Origin: Rhodospirillaceae bacterium
GTDB lineage: Bacteria; Pseudomonadota; Alphaproteobacteria; UBA6615
Assembly (NCBI GenBank): GCA_018667335.1
Contig: JABIVD010000061.1
Coordinates: 1-64,000 of the forward strand
Reading direction: 5' to 3'
Length of the DNA: 64,000 nt
In this document: positions 8,139 to 16,352 of the stretch, in pieces
Numbering within the stretch: the first letter of the stretch is position 1
Layout of the letters: the number at the start of each line of letters is the position of its first letter
Translations under genes and position numbers: made by a program
Notes under the pieces: model-generated
The model's input: only the letters and a program-made list of their open reading frames with translations
Told to the model about the DNA's origin: nothing
Database searches by the model: none

Positions 8139-8446
8139 GGAACATAGTCTCCAACAGGTGGTACCCGCGCATCATGCGTGGGACTTGAAACTCAAGACAC
8201 AGGATTCGCCTCTTCTGGACCTCACGGGCCCATCGCTGGCGTTGCGTCCTCCACTTTATTGGGATTTTGATTATTATTTGATGAAGAGGAACGGCGACCA
8301 TCCTATTGGGATGGGCGTGGACCGCAATCGTGAAAGGCCGGCGGGCGAGCCATTATTTTGCGATGTTGCAGAAATACATCAATTGAATGAATGACTTGCA
8401 CGTTTTCTGAGCAAGGCTGCCCAATCCCTATGCAGGCGGTAGATGT
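8139..8446. other. Gene-free upstream region of the porin gene
   Basis: 308 bases with no supportable gene. They hold the porin's ribosome binding site (next to 8138) and presumably its promoter. The stretch around 8255-8285 is clearly AT-richer than its surroundings, but I cannot place a convincing -35/-10 pair. The small plus-strand open frame across it has no ribosome binding site or family resemblance. Confidence 0.5.
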
Positions 8447-8709
8447 CATGGGGCGACGCGCAACGGAGGTCGGAACCCGAGCTCGTTGAAGTTCACGAAG
8501 ACGTCGTCGTCGTTGTTCACGTGGAGGGGAAAAATGGTGACATCGGTGTCACCGCCACCGCCGGTGGGGCTGGCGAATGAGTTTTCGAACCCGCTCAGGC
8601 TGACACCCCAAGCCTTGCTGTCGACAATGACGAAAGCTTCGTCGGCGGCCTGATCAGCCGTTTCGCCACCACCGGCGTCCAGTTCGATGCCGACGCCTTA
8701 TTCGACTGG
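8447..8709 (-). pseudogene. Relic of a second porin gene with internal deletions and a nonsense codon
   Basis: Read on the minus strand, this piece encodes [20 protein letters not shown], then [19 protein letters not shown], and near the end HVNNDDDVFVNFNELGF. The first part matches residues about 84-110 of the neighbouring porin (YGVSIELNAGG to FIDSTNWG). The WGVSL part matches about residue 305, and VNND plus the terminal Phe match the porin's C-terminus. So two central blocks are missing, and an in-frame TAA (8698-8700) stands where the porin has Tyr before GVSIEL. The frame continues for a few residues past the expected final Phe to a TGA at 8447-8449. No start codon or signal peptide survives. 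I see it as a decayed tandem duplicate. Confidence 0.75.
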
Positions 8710-8789
8710 TTGTGGCGACCCCAGTTGCTCTGCTATATGCCGCTCGCGAACGGGTGCGCCCGTTGAACGAATTCAAATGGAGAGAATGC

Positions 8790-10217
8790 ATGTCTTCCGC
8801 TGTCGATTCACCCGCCGGCGACGGCGATTATATTGTTGCCGATATTTCGCTGTCCGACTGGGGCCGTAAAGAACTGGATCTCGCCGAAGTGGAGATGCCG
8901 GGACTGATGGCGCTCCGCGAGGAATATGGCGAGTCCAAGCCGCTCGCGGGCGCTCGCATCGCGGGCTCGCTGCACATGACCATCCAGACGGCGGTGCTGA
9001 TCGAGACGCTGCAGGCGCTTGGTGCGGATATCCGCTGGGCATCGTGCAACATCTATTCGACGCAAGACCACGCTGCCGCCGCGATTGCCGCGACCGGCAC
9101 GCCTGTGTTCGCGATCAAGGGTGAGACGCTCGAGGAATACTGGGACTACGCCCACCGCATTTTCGACTGGGCCGATGGCGGTGTCCCGAACATGATCCTG
9201 GACGACGGTGGCGACGCAACGATGCTGATCCATCTGGGCAAGCAGGCGGAGACCGATCCGTCGGTGCTCGACAATCCCGAGAATGAAGAAGAAGTGGCCG
9301 CCTACGCCTCGATCAAACAGCGCTTGGCAGAGCAGCCGGGCTGGTATTCCAAGGTGGCGGAGAGCCTCAAGGGCGTCACCGAGGAGACAACCACCGGTGT
9401 CCACCGTCTCTACGATATGGCGAAAGACGGCACGCTCCTGATCCCCGCCATCAACGTGAATGATTCGGTGACCAAGTCGAAGTTCGACAATCTCTATGGT
9501 TGCCGCGAGAGCCTGGTTGATGGCATTCGCCGCGGCACCGACGTGATGATGTCGGGCAAAGTCGCCGTCGTCGCGGGATATGGCGAAGTGGGCAAGGGGT
9601 CTGCCGAATCCCTGCGCAATGCCGGTTGTCGCGTGATGGTCACGGAAATTGACCCCATCTGCGCTCTGCAGGCCGCGATGGAAGGCTTCGAGGTCGTCAC
9701 GATGGAAGAGGGTGCTGCCCAGGGCGATATCTTCTGCACCGCGACGGGCAATGTGGATGTCATCACCGTTGACCATATGCGGGCGATGAAGGACCGGGCG
9801 ATCGTGTGCAACATCGGTCACTTCGATTCCGAGATTCAGGTCGGCGGTCTGCGCAATTTCAAATGGCAGAACATCAAGCCACAGGTTGACGAGATCGAGT
9901 TTCCCGACGGCAAGAAGATGATCCTCCTGTCGGAAGGCCGCCTTGTGAACCTTGGCAATGCCACCGGCCATCCGAGCTTCGTGATGAGCATGTCCTTCAC
10001 CAACCAGGTGCTGGCGCAGATCGAGCTGTGGAAAAACAACAGCGATGGAAAGTACGGCCTGGACGTCTATGTGCTGCCGAAGCATCTCGACGAGAAGGTC
10101 GCCACTCTGCATCTGAGCAAGGTCGGCGCGAACCTCACATCGCTGACCGCCCGCCAGTCGGAATATCTCGGTATTCCGGTCGCCGGCCCTTACAAGCCCG
10201 AGGCCTATCGCTACTAG
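8790..10217 (+). CDS. ahcY: Adenosylhomocysteinase (S-adenosylhomocysteine hydrolase)
   Basis: 475 residues, the normal bacterial length. It starts with [20 protein letters not shown], contains [17 protein letters not shown], and has the NAD-binding motif [19 protein letters not shown]. The C-terminus ends PYKPEAYRY, as in nearly all AhcY proteins. The enzyme splits S-adenosylhomocysteine into adenosine and homocysteine and so keeps methylation running in the cytoplasm. ATG 8790 is preceded by GGAGAG; the frame is open upstream to 8712 but without family similarity. A weak GC-rich hairpin without T-run follows at 10243-10278. In related genomes this gene often follows ptsH directly; here the porin and its relic intervene. 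Confidence 0.97.
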   Translation: MSSAVDSPAGDGDYIVADISLSDWGRKELDLAEVEMPGLMALREEYGESKPLAGARIAGSLHMTIQTAVLIETLQALGADIRWASCNIYSTQDHAAAAIAATGTPVFAIKGETLEEYWDYAHRIFDWADGGVPNMILDDGGDATMLIHLGKQAETDPSVLDNPENEEEVAAYASIKQRLAEQPGWYSKVAESLKGVTEETTTGVHRLYDMAKDGTLLIPAINVNDSVTKSKFDNLYGCRESLVDGIRRGTDVMMSGKVAVVAGYGEVGKGSAESLRNAGCRVMVTEIDPICALQAAMEGFEVVTMEEGAAQGDIFCTATGNVDVITVDHMRAMKDRAIVCNIGHFDSEIQVGGLRNFKWQNIKPQVDEIEFPDGKKMILLSEGRLVNLGNATGHPSFVMSMSFTNQVLAQIELWKNNSDGKYGLDVYVLPKHLDEKVATLHLSKVGANLTSLTARQSEYLGIPVAGPYKPEAYRY

Positions 10218-10333
10218 CCGGCGGGTGACGAACGGCCGGACAGGCCCGGGTTGGCAAGGAAGCGGTTCAAACCGGGCCAACAAGGCACTAAACTCGTATT
10301 GTTCCGCCCGATTCGAAGCGGTCTGCCGGCCGT

Positions 10334-12724
10334 GTGGCCGGCTGGTATGACTGTGCGAGACTGCAGCGCGTGTCGACACAAGTATTGATACTGGTGATTG
10401 CCGCGGTCGCGGGTGCGTCCGCCATCACGGGCTATGCGCTCGGCAGGTTCTCAGGGACTCGCCAATTGCGCGATACTGATGCGTCACGTTCCCGTCTTGG
10501 CGCGACGCTTGCCACCGTTCCCGGCGGGTTCGTGACCTGGCTCGATGGGGGCGATCCGGTTGTATCCGATGGCCTGACCGCGATGCTGGATGACGGCGTG
10601 GCTGGTTTCGACGGGTTCCTGGGGAAATTTGGCGAGGCTGACCGCCAGCGAATTACCCGCCTGATCGAGGGATTGCAGACCCGTGGCGAGGGGTTCTCCC
10701 TGACGATGCTGACCATCGACGCGGGCCAGGCCTTGCGGATCGACGGCCGACGCGCACGCGATGTGCCACTCGATGTGTTGTGGGTCGCCGATGTTACGAA
10801 TGAGACGGCCATCCAGTCCGATACGGCAATCCAGCTGACCGCGGCGCAAGTAGAGCGTGACGGCTATCGCGCAATGCTCGATGCCTTGCCGTTCATGGTT
10901 TGGCGTCGAAGCCGTGATCTGGCCCTGGCGCAGGTCAACCGGGCCTATGTCGACGCGATCAACCCGGAAGCCGGCGATAGTGATGCACGGCCTTCCGAAC
11001 TCGAGAATCTGGAAGCCAATGTCGAGGCGGAGATCGCGGCCCGCGCGCAATCTACCGGGACGCCGCAGTCCGAAAGCAGGCACGTGGTGATCGACGGTGC
11101 GCGCCGTCTTCTGGAGTTCAACGAGGTGCCGGCGGACGATCTGGGCGTGATCGGCTACGCCGTGGATTTCACGCAGCTCGAGGAGGTGCAAGAGGAATTG
11201 TCGAGCCATGTCGCGGCCCAGAGCGATGTGCTGGAGAATCTTGCGGTCGCCGTCGCGATCTATGGCTCGGACACGCGGCTGAAATTCTACAACAGCGCCT
11301 ATGCGCGATTGTGGGATGCCGATTCTGCCTGGCTCGACAGCGAGCCGACGCTCGGCGACGAACTCGAGACATTGCGTGATCGCCGCCTGGTGTCCGAGGA
11401 GGTCGATTTTCGCGCCTACAAACATGAGCAGATCGCGCTCTTTACGTCCCTGATTGCACCGACCGAGACGTTGGTTCATCTGCCGGACGGCAAGACCCTT
11501 TTCAAGCGTATCTCGCCGCATCCGCTGGGCGGGTTGATGTTCACCTATGAGGATGTGACAGATCGCCTGACGATGGAGGCGCAATACAACACCCTGATCG
11601 AGGTGCAACGCCGGACGCTCGACAACCTCTATGAAGGTGTCGCCCTGGTCGGGCCGGACGGGAGGCTCAAGCTGTGCGACTCGGCCTACAGCCGCATCTG
11701 GCAGTTCAGCGAGGCCGACCTCGCGGGCGAGCCGCAGATCTCCGGCCTGGTGGACAAGGTCCGGCACTACCATGGGGTCGATGACGAGGATTCCTGGGGC
11801 GAGCTTAAGAAGACGATCATAGGCCGTCTGATGTCCCGTGAGCCGGTCTCCGGCACCCAGGAACGTGCCGACGGCACGGTCATCCAATATACCGGTGTGC
11901 CGTTGCCCGACGGCATGATGTTGATGACCTATTTCGACGTCTCGGATTCGAACCGTGTGGAGCGCGCCCTGCGCGAACGCAACGAGGCGCTCGAGGAAGC
12001 TGACCGGCTGAAGTCGGAATTCGTGGCGAATGTGTCTTACGAGCTGCGCACGCCGCTGAATACGATCATCGGGTTTGCCGAAGTTCTGAACGGGGACATG
12101 TTCGGCCCGCTCAATGAACGGCAAAGCGATTATATGAGCGGCATTCTTGAGGCCAGTGAAGCGTTGCTCGAGTTGATCAACGACATCCTCGATCTGGCGA
12201 CGATCGAGGCCGGGTACATGACGCTCGATCGGGGCCAGTTCAATATTCACACGATGATTGCGGGTGTCTTTGCGCTCAATCGTGAACGGGCAAAGGCCAA
12301 GGAGCAAAGGCTGGTTCTCGATTGCGCGCCGGACATCGGGTCGATGTTCGCCGACGAACGACGGCTGAAACAGGTGCTGTTCAATCTCGTCAGCAACGCC
12401 ATCAAATTCACGCCCGATCGCGGCGTCATCACCCTGTCGTCAAAGATCGTCGATGATGACGTCGAGTATCGCGTTGCCGATACCGGGGTCGGAATTCACG
12501 CCGATGAGCGCGAGCGGGTGCTGGAGAAATTCGAGCGCGGCAATCGCCCGCGTGGCCGGCAATCCGGCGTGGGTGCCGGGTTGGGCCTGAGCCTGGTGAA
12601 GAGCTTCGTCGAACTGCATGGCGGCGAAGTCCGTATCGAATCGGAGCCCGACGAGGGCACGGCCATCGTGTGCCTGTTGCCCCGCCGTCCGGCCAGCCTC
12701 GAACCCGAGGATGATGCGGTATGA
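10334..12724 (+). CDS. divL: DivL-like PAS-domain sensor kinase with tyrosine at the phospho-acceptor position
   Basis: 796 residues from GTG 10334, or 784 from GTG 10370; neither has a strong ribosome binding site. One transmembrane helix (VLILVIAAVAGASAITGYAL) is followed by PAS-like modules, one starting near YRAMLDALPFMVWRRSRDLA and others around SDVLENLAVAVAIYG and RRTLDNLYEGVALVG. The dimerisation box reads FVANVSYELRTPLNTIIGF, with Tyr (codon 12038-12040) where histidine kinases have His. The ATPase domain keeps LKQVLFNLVSNAIKFTP, DTGVGI and GLGLSLVKSF. This Tyr substitution is the hallmark of Caulobacter DivL, which controls the DivK/CckA/CtrA cell-cycle pathway. It overlaps tsaE by ATGA. 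Confidence 0.85.
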   Translation: MAGWYDCARLQRVSTQVLILVIAAVAGASAITGYALGRFSGTRQLRDTDASRSRLGATLATVPGGFVTWLDGGDPVVSDGLTAMLDDGVAGFDGFLGKFGEADRQRITRLIEGLQTRGEGFSLTMLTIDAGQALRIDGRRARDVPLDVLWVADVTNETAIQSDTAIQLTAAQVERDGYRAMLDALPFMVWRRSRDLALAQVNRAYVDAINPEAGDSDARPSELENLEANVEAEIAARAQSTGTPQSESRHVVIDGARRLLEFNEVPADDLGVIGYAVDFTQLEEVQEELSSHVAAQSDVLENLAVAVAIYGSDTRLKFYNSAYARLWDADSAWLDSEPTLGDELETLRDRRLVSEEVDFRAYKHEQIALFTSLIAPTETLVHLPDGKTLFKRISPHPLGGLMFTYEDVTDRLTMEAQYNTLIEVQRRTLDNLYEGVALVGPDGRLKLCDSAYSRIWQFSEADLAGEPQISGLVDKVRHYHGVDDEDSWGELKKTIIGRLMSREPVSGTQERADGTVIQYTGVPLPDGMMLMTYFDVSDSNRVERALRERNEALEEADRLKSEFVANVSYELRTPLNTIIGFAEVLNGDMFGPLNERQSDYMSGILEASEALLELINDILDLATIEAGYMTLDRGQFNIHTMIAGVFALNRERAKAKEQRLVLDCAPDIGSMFADERRLKQVLFNLVSNAIKFTPDRGVITLSSKIVDDDVEYRVADTGVGIHADERERVLEKFERGNRPRGRQSGVGAGLGLSLVKSFVELHGGEVRIESEPDEGTAIVCLLPRRPASLEPEDDAV

Positions 12725-13230
12725 ACGCGCAGGGGCCGGCGGTCGAGCCGGACCGGGCGCCCGCGGACGGTTATGCCCGGCGCTTCGATCTGCCCGATGC
12801 CGCCGCGACGGCGGCCCTTGGTGCGGCGCTCGCCCCGCATCTGCGCCAGGGTGATTTACTCGCCCTGGGGGGTGATCTTGGTGCCGGCAAGACGACGCTG
12901 GCGCGGGGTCTGATCGGCGGGCTGGGTTACGGCGGGCCAGTGCCGAGCCCGACCTTCACGCTCGTGCAGCAGTACGAAACCGATCCGGTTCATGTCTGGC
13001 ATTTCGATCTCTACCGCATTGGCCATCCCGACGAGGTGATCGAGCTCGGCTTCGACGAAGCCAGGGCGGATGGGATCGTCCTGCTCGAATGGGCGGTGCG
13101 ATTGGGCGCGGAATTGCCCGCGACATGTCTTGAAATCCAACTCGACTATGACGCGTCCGGCCACACCCGCATCGCGCGGCTGTCGGGCCAACCGGCCTGG
13201 GCGGACCGGCTGCAAGACCTGCGCCCATGA
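12721..13230 (+). CDS. tsaE: tRNA threonylcarbamoyladenosine biosynthesis ATPase TsaE
   Basis: 169 residues. Walker A is GDLGAGKTTLARGLIGGLGY, followed by the diagnostic VPSPTFTLVQQYE and HFDLYRI. TsaE is the ATPase partner of TsaD/TsaB in forming t6A on ANN-decoding tRNAs. Its ATG overlaps the divL stop and its stop overlaps the addB start, both as ATGA, so translation is probably coupled. In related alphaproteobacteria the amgK/murU recycling genes often sit between tsaE and addB; they are absent here. Confidence 0.95.
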   Translation: MNAQGPAVEPDRAPADGYARRFDLPDAAATAALGAALAPHLRQGDLLALGGDLGAGKTTLARGLIGGLGYGGPVPSPTFTLVQQYETDPVHVWHFDLYRIGHPDEVIELGFDEARADGIVLLEWAVRLGAELPATCLEIQLDYDASGHTRIARLSGQPAWADRLQDLRP

Positions 13231-16200
13231 CCACGCCCGGGCGTGAATCTGCTGCACTCCCGACGCCGGGGCTCTACTCGATTGCGGCGCATCGCCCTTT
13301 TCTCGCGGAGTTGGCATCCCGAATTCTGTCGGCGTCCGAATCCGATGACGATCCTCTGGCTCTTGCGCGAACGACGGTTTTGCTGCCGACCCGGCGGGCC
13401 TGCCGCACGATGCAGGATGTCTTTCTCCGCCTGACCGACGGCGCGCCTCTGGTCCTGCCGCGGTTGATTCCGATCGGTGATATCGACGAGGACGAGATGC
13501 TGCTGACCGGCGAACCTGCGGCTCTGCTCGGGGTCGATGGGGAGATGCCGCCTGCGGTTCCGGAGTTGCGCCGGCGGATCTTGTTGGCGCGGTTGCTGCA
13601 GGCCCGCCCGATCGGCGACGCGCAAAGCCCGCCGGTTGATCATGCGATGGAGCTGGCGGGCGAGCTCGGGCGCCTGCTGGACCAGGTGCAGACCGAGCGT
13701 CTCGACTTCGAGGCGCTCGAAGGCCTGGTGCCCGATGCCTACGCCGCGCATTGGCAGGAGACACTCGGTTTTCTGAAAATCCTGACCGAGACATGGCCGG
13801 CTGTGCTCGACGGCGAGGGCGCGATCGACCCGGCGGAACGGCGCAATCGCCTGTTGCACGCGCGCGGTGCGGCCTGGCGCCGTGATCCGCCGGCCGATCC
13901 GGTGATTGCCGCCGGCAGTACGGGCAGTATTCCGGCGACGGCTGATTTGTTGGCGACGGTCGCGGGGTTGCCGGCAGGATATGTCGTGCTGCCCGGCCTC
14001 GACCGGATACTCGACGCACCGTCATGGGCGAGCCTCGATGCGGGGCATCCGCAATTCGGTCTGCGGCAACTGCTGCAACGGCTCGATGTGGACCGGATGG
14101 ATGTGGGGGAGTGGCCGTCCTCTGTTGATGTGGCGGGCGCGGCGGCCGGAGAGGGGGCCGAGAACGGCCCCGCGCGTGAACGCCTGATCGGCGAGGCGCT
14201 GCGACCCGCCGCCACGACCCAGGCCTGGCGCGATGAGCGCGGCAGCATTGGCGCCGACGCCCTGCGCGGGGTGGTCCAGATCGAGGCGCAGGAGCCCCAT
14301 GAGGAAGCGGGAATCATCGCGCTCGTGTTGCGCGAGGCGCTGGAGACCGAGGGCCGTACGGCAGCGTTGATCACGCCCGACAGGGATCTGGCGCGGCGTG
14401 TGGCGTCGATCATGGGCCGTTGGGATGTCGAAATCGACGACAGTGCGGGCACGCCACTGGCGGAGACGCCGCCCGGTATTTTTCTGCGCCTGGCGATCCG
14501 CGCACTGCATGAGGGGGTGGCACCCATCCCCCTCCTGTCGGTATTGAAGCACCCCCTGGCGGCCTGTGGTCGCCCGCCGGCGGCGTTCCGGGCGTCGGCC
14601 CGGGAGCTGGAGCGTCTCGTCCTGCGCGGCCCGCGTCCGGCGAGCGGGTTTGCGGGACTGCGATCCGCCGCACAGGCGCGGCATGAACGCGCCGTCGACC
14701 GGGCGGCGGCGGGGCTGCGCCCGCGCGACAACGCGGACCCTCAGGGCTATGACGCGGTGCTGGCCCTGATCGACAGAATTGCGGAAATCGGGGCACCGCT
14801 CACGGACCTGCAGCGAACAGCCGCGGTGTCTTTGCCCGATTATGTGCGGGCCCATATCGCGTTCTGCGAGGCGCTGGCCGCGAGCGACGAGAGCTCGGGA
14901 GCCGCGCGGGTTTGGCGCGGCGATGCCGGCGAAGCGCTGGCGACGTTTGTGTCGGAGCTGCTGGAGGCGGGCACCGCGCTTGGACCCATCCCGCCGGCGC
15001 GTTACCCGGCCCTGTTCGATGCGTTGCTGGCCGGCCGCATGGTGCGACCCAGATATGGCGCGCATCCCAGGCTGGCGATTCTCGGCCCGCTGGAAGCGCG
15101 GCTCCAGCATTTCGATGTGACGGTGCTGGGCAGTCTGAACGAGAGAAGCTGGCCGCCGGAGCCTTCCGTTGACCCGTGGATGGGGCGGACCATGCGCGCC
15201 GATTTCGGCCTGCCGTCGCCCGAACGCCGGATCGGGCTGAGCGCCCATGATTTTGCCCAGGCATTCTGTGCGGGGGAGATCGTCCTCACCCGGTCCGCAC
15301 GGGTGGACGGTGCCCCGAGCATGCCGTCGCGCTGGCTGACCCGCCTGGACGTTGCGACACGTGCCCTGGACCTTCAGGCCGACCCCGAGACCGAGACGCG
15401 CGCACGCGCCTATCGAGATTGGTGGCGTGAGCTGGACGGGCCGGGTGATAAATTCACTCCGGACGCAGAGCCCGCCGCGGATGCGTCTGCGATACGCCCA
15501 CGCCCGTCGCCGCCCGTCGCGGCACGGCCGCGCCGATTGTCGGTCACCCAGATCGAAACCTGGATGCGCGACCCGTATGCGATCTATGCGCGCGAAATTC
15601 TCAAACTGCGTGCCTTGCCGCCCCTCGATCAGAATGCGGATGCGGCGATCTACGGCTCGTTGATCCACGATATCCTGGATTCGTTCCTGGCCGAGTTGCC
15701 AGCGGGGCCGTTGCCAGCCGACGTGGCAGCCCGGCTGCATGCGCATGGCACGGCGGCACTGGCACCCTATCGCAGTGTGCCCGCGGTCTGGACGTTCTGG
15801 TGGCCGCGATTCCAACGCATCGCGGACTGGGTGCTGTCGATCGAATCCGCGCGCCGAGAGCGCCTGGAGGCGACCCATATGGAGGTCGGTGGCGCGATCG
15901 AATTCGATGCGCCCGGCGGCCGGTTCCGGCTGACGGCGCGGGCCGACCGGATCGACGAGCTGGTCGGCGGCGGTATTGCCGTGATTGATTTCAAGACCGG
16001 CGCGCCGCCCACCAAGCGCGAGGTGCAGGCAGGATTCGCACCGCAGTTGCCCCTTGAGGCGGCGATGGTAGCCCAGGGTGGCTTCGAGGGCGTACCGGCC
16101 AAGCCGGTCGAGGAGCTGGCCTTCTGGCGCCTGTCGGGCGGGCGTGAGCCGGGTCAGGTGCGCGATGCGGCCGATGACCCCGCGCAGGTTGCCGCCGAGG

Positions 16201-16352
16201 CCCTGGTCGGGGTCAAGGCGTTGGTTGCGCGGTTCGACGACCCGGCAACGGTCTATGAGGCGCGCCCGCGGCCCGATCACGCGCCGGCCTATTCCGATTA
16301 CGAGCATCTGGCGCGGGTCAAGGAGTGGGCGAGCGGGGAGGGAGACGGATGA
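13227..16352 (+). CDS. addB: Double-strand break repair protein AddB
   Basis: 1041 residues, as expected for alphaproteobacterial AddB. The N-terminal helicase-like half is degenerate. The C-terminal part carries a RecB-type nuclease: LSVTQIETWMRDPYAIYARE, YGSLIHDILDSFLAEL, then ARADRIDEL and IAVIDFKTG, with the Asp and Lys of the PD-(D/E)XK site. With AddA it forms the helicase-nuclease that processes double-strand ends for RecA-mediated repair. It is coupled by ATGA overlaps on both sides. Confidence 0.93.
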   Translation: MTTPGRESAALPTPGLYSIAAHRPFLAELASRILSASESDDDPLALARTTVLLPTRRACRTMQDVFLRLTDGAPLVLPRLIPIGDIDEDEMLLTGEPAALLGVDGEMPPAVPELRRRILLARLLQARPIGDAQSPPVDHAMELAGELGRLLDQVQTERLDFEALEGLVPDAYAAHWQETLGFLKILTETWPAVLDGEGAIDPAERRNRLLHARGAAWRRDPPADPVIAAGSTGSIPATADLLATVAGLPAGYVVLPGLDRILDAPSWASLDAGHPQFGLRQLLQRLDVDRMDVGEWPSSVDVAGAAAGEGAENGPARERLIGEALRPAATTQAWRDERGSIGADALRGVVQIEAQEPHEEAGIIALVLREALETEGRTAALITPDRDLARRVASIMGRWDVEIDDSAGTPLAETPPGIFLRLAIRALHEGVAPIPLLSVLKHPLAACGRPPAAFRASARELERLVLRGPRPASGFAGLRSAAQARHERAVDRAAAGLRPRDNADPQGYDAVLALIDRIAEIGAPLTDLQRTAAVSLPDYVRAHIAFCEALAASDESSGAARVWRGDAGEALATFVSELLEAGTALGPIPPARYPALFDALLAGRMVRPRYGAHPRLAILGPLEARLQHFDVTVLGSLNERSWPPEPSVDPWMGRTMRADFGLPSPERRIGLSAHDFAQAFCAGEIVLTRSARVDGAPSMPSRWLTRLDVATRALDLQADPETETRARAYRDWWRELDGPGDKFTPDAEPAADASAIRPRPSPPVAARPRRLSVTQIETWMRDPYAIYAREILKLRALPPLDQNADAAIYGSLIHDILDSFLAELPAGPLPADVAARLHAHGTAALAPYRSVPAVWTFWWPRFQRIADWVLSIESARRERLEATHMEVGGAIEFDAPGGRFRLTARADRIDELVGGGIAVIDFKTGAPPTKREVQAGFAPQLPLEAAMVAQGGFEGVPAKPVEELAFWRLSGGREPGQVRDAADDPAQVAAEALVGVKALVARFDDPATVYEARPRPDHAPAYSDYEHLARVKEWASGEGDG

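Noticed and set aside
8749-8764. Hairpin upstream of ahcY (AACGGG-TGCG-CCCGTT) as an SAH riboswitch
   Set aside because: Only one 6-bp stem is seen; the conserved core of the SAH riboswitch could not be found.
8808-10379. Minus-strand open frame of 523 codons opposite ahcY
   Set aside because: It mirrors ahcY's codon structure and resembles no protein family.
14022-16307. Minus-strand open frame of 761 codons opposite addB
   Set aside because: It is a shadow of addB caused by codon bias; no motif and no ribosome binding site.
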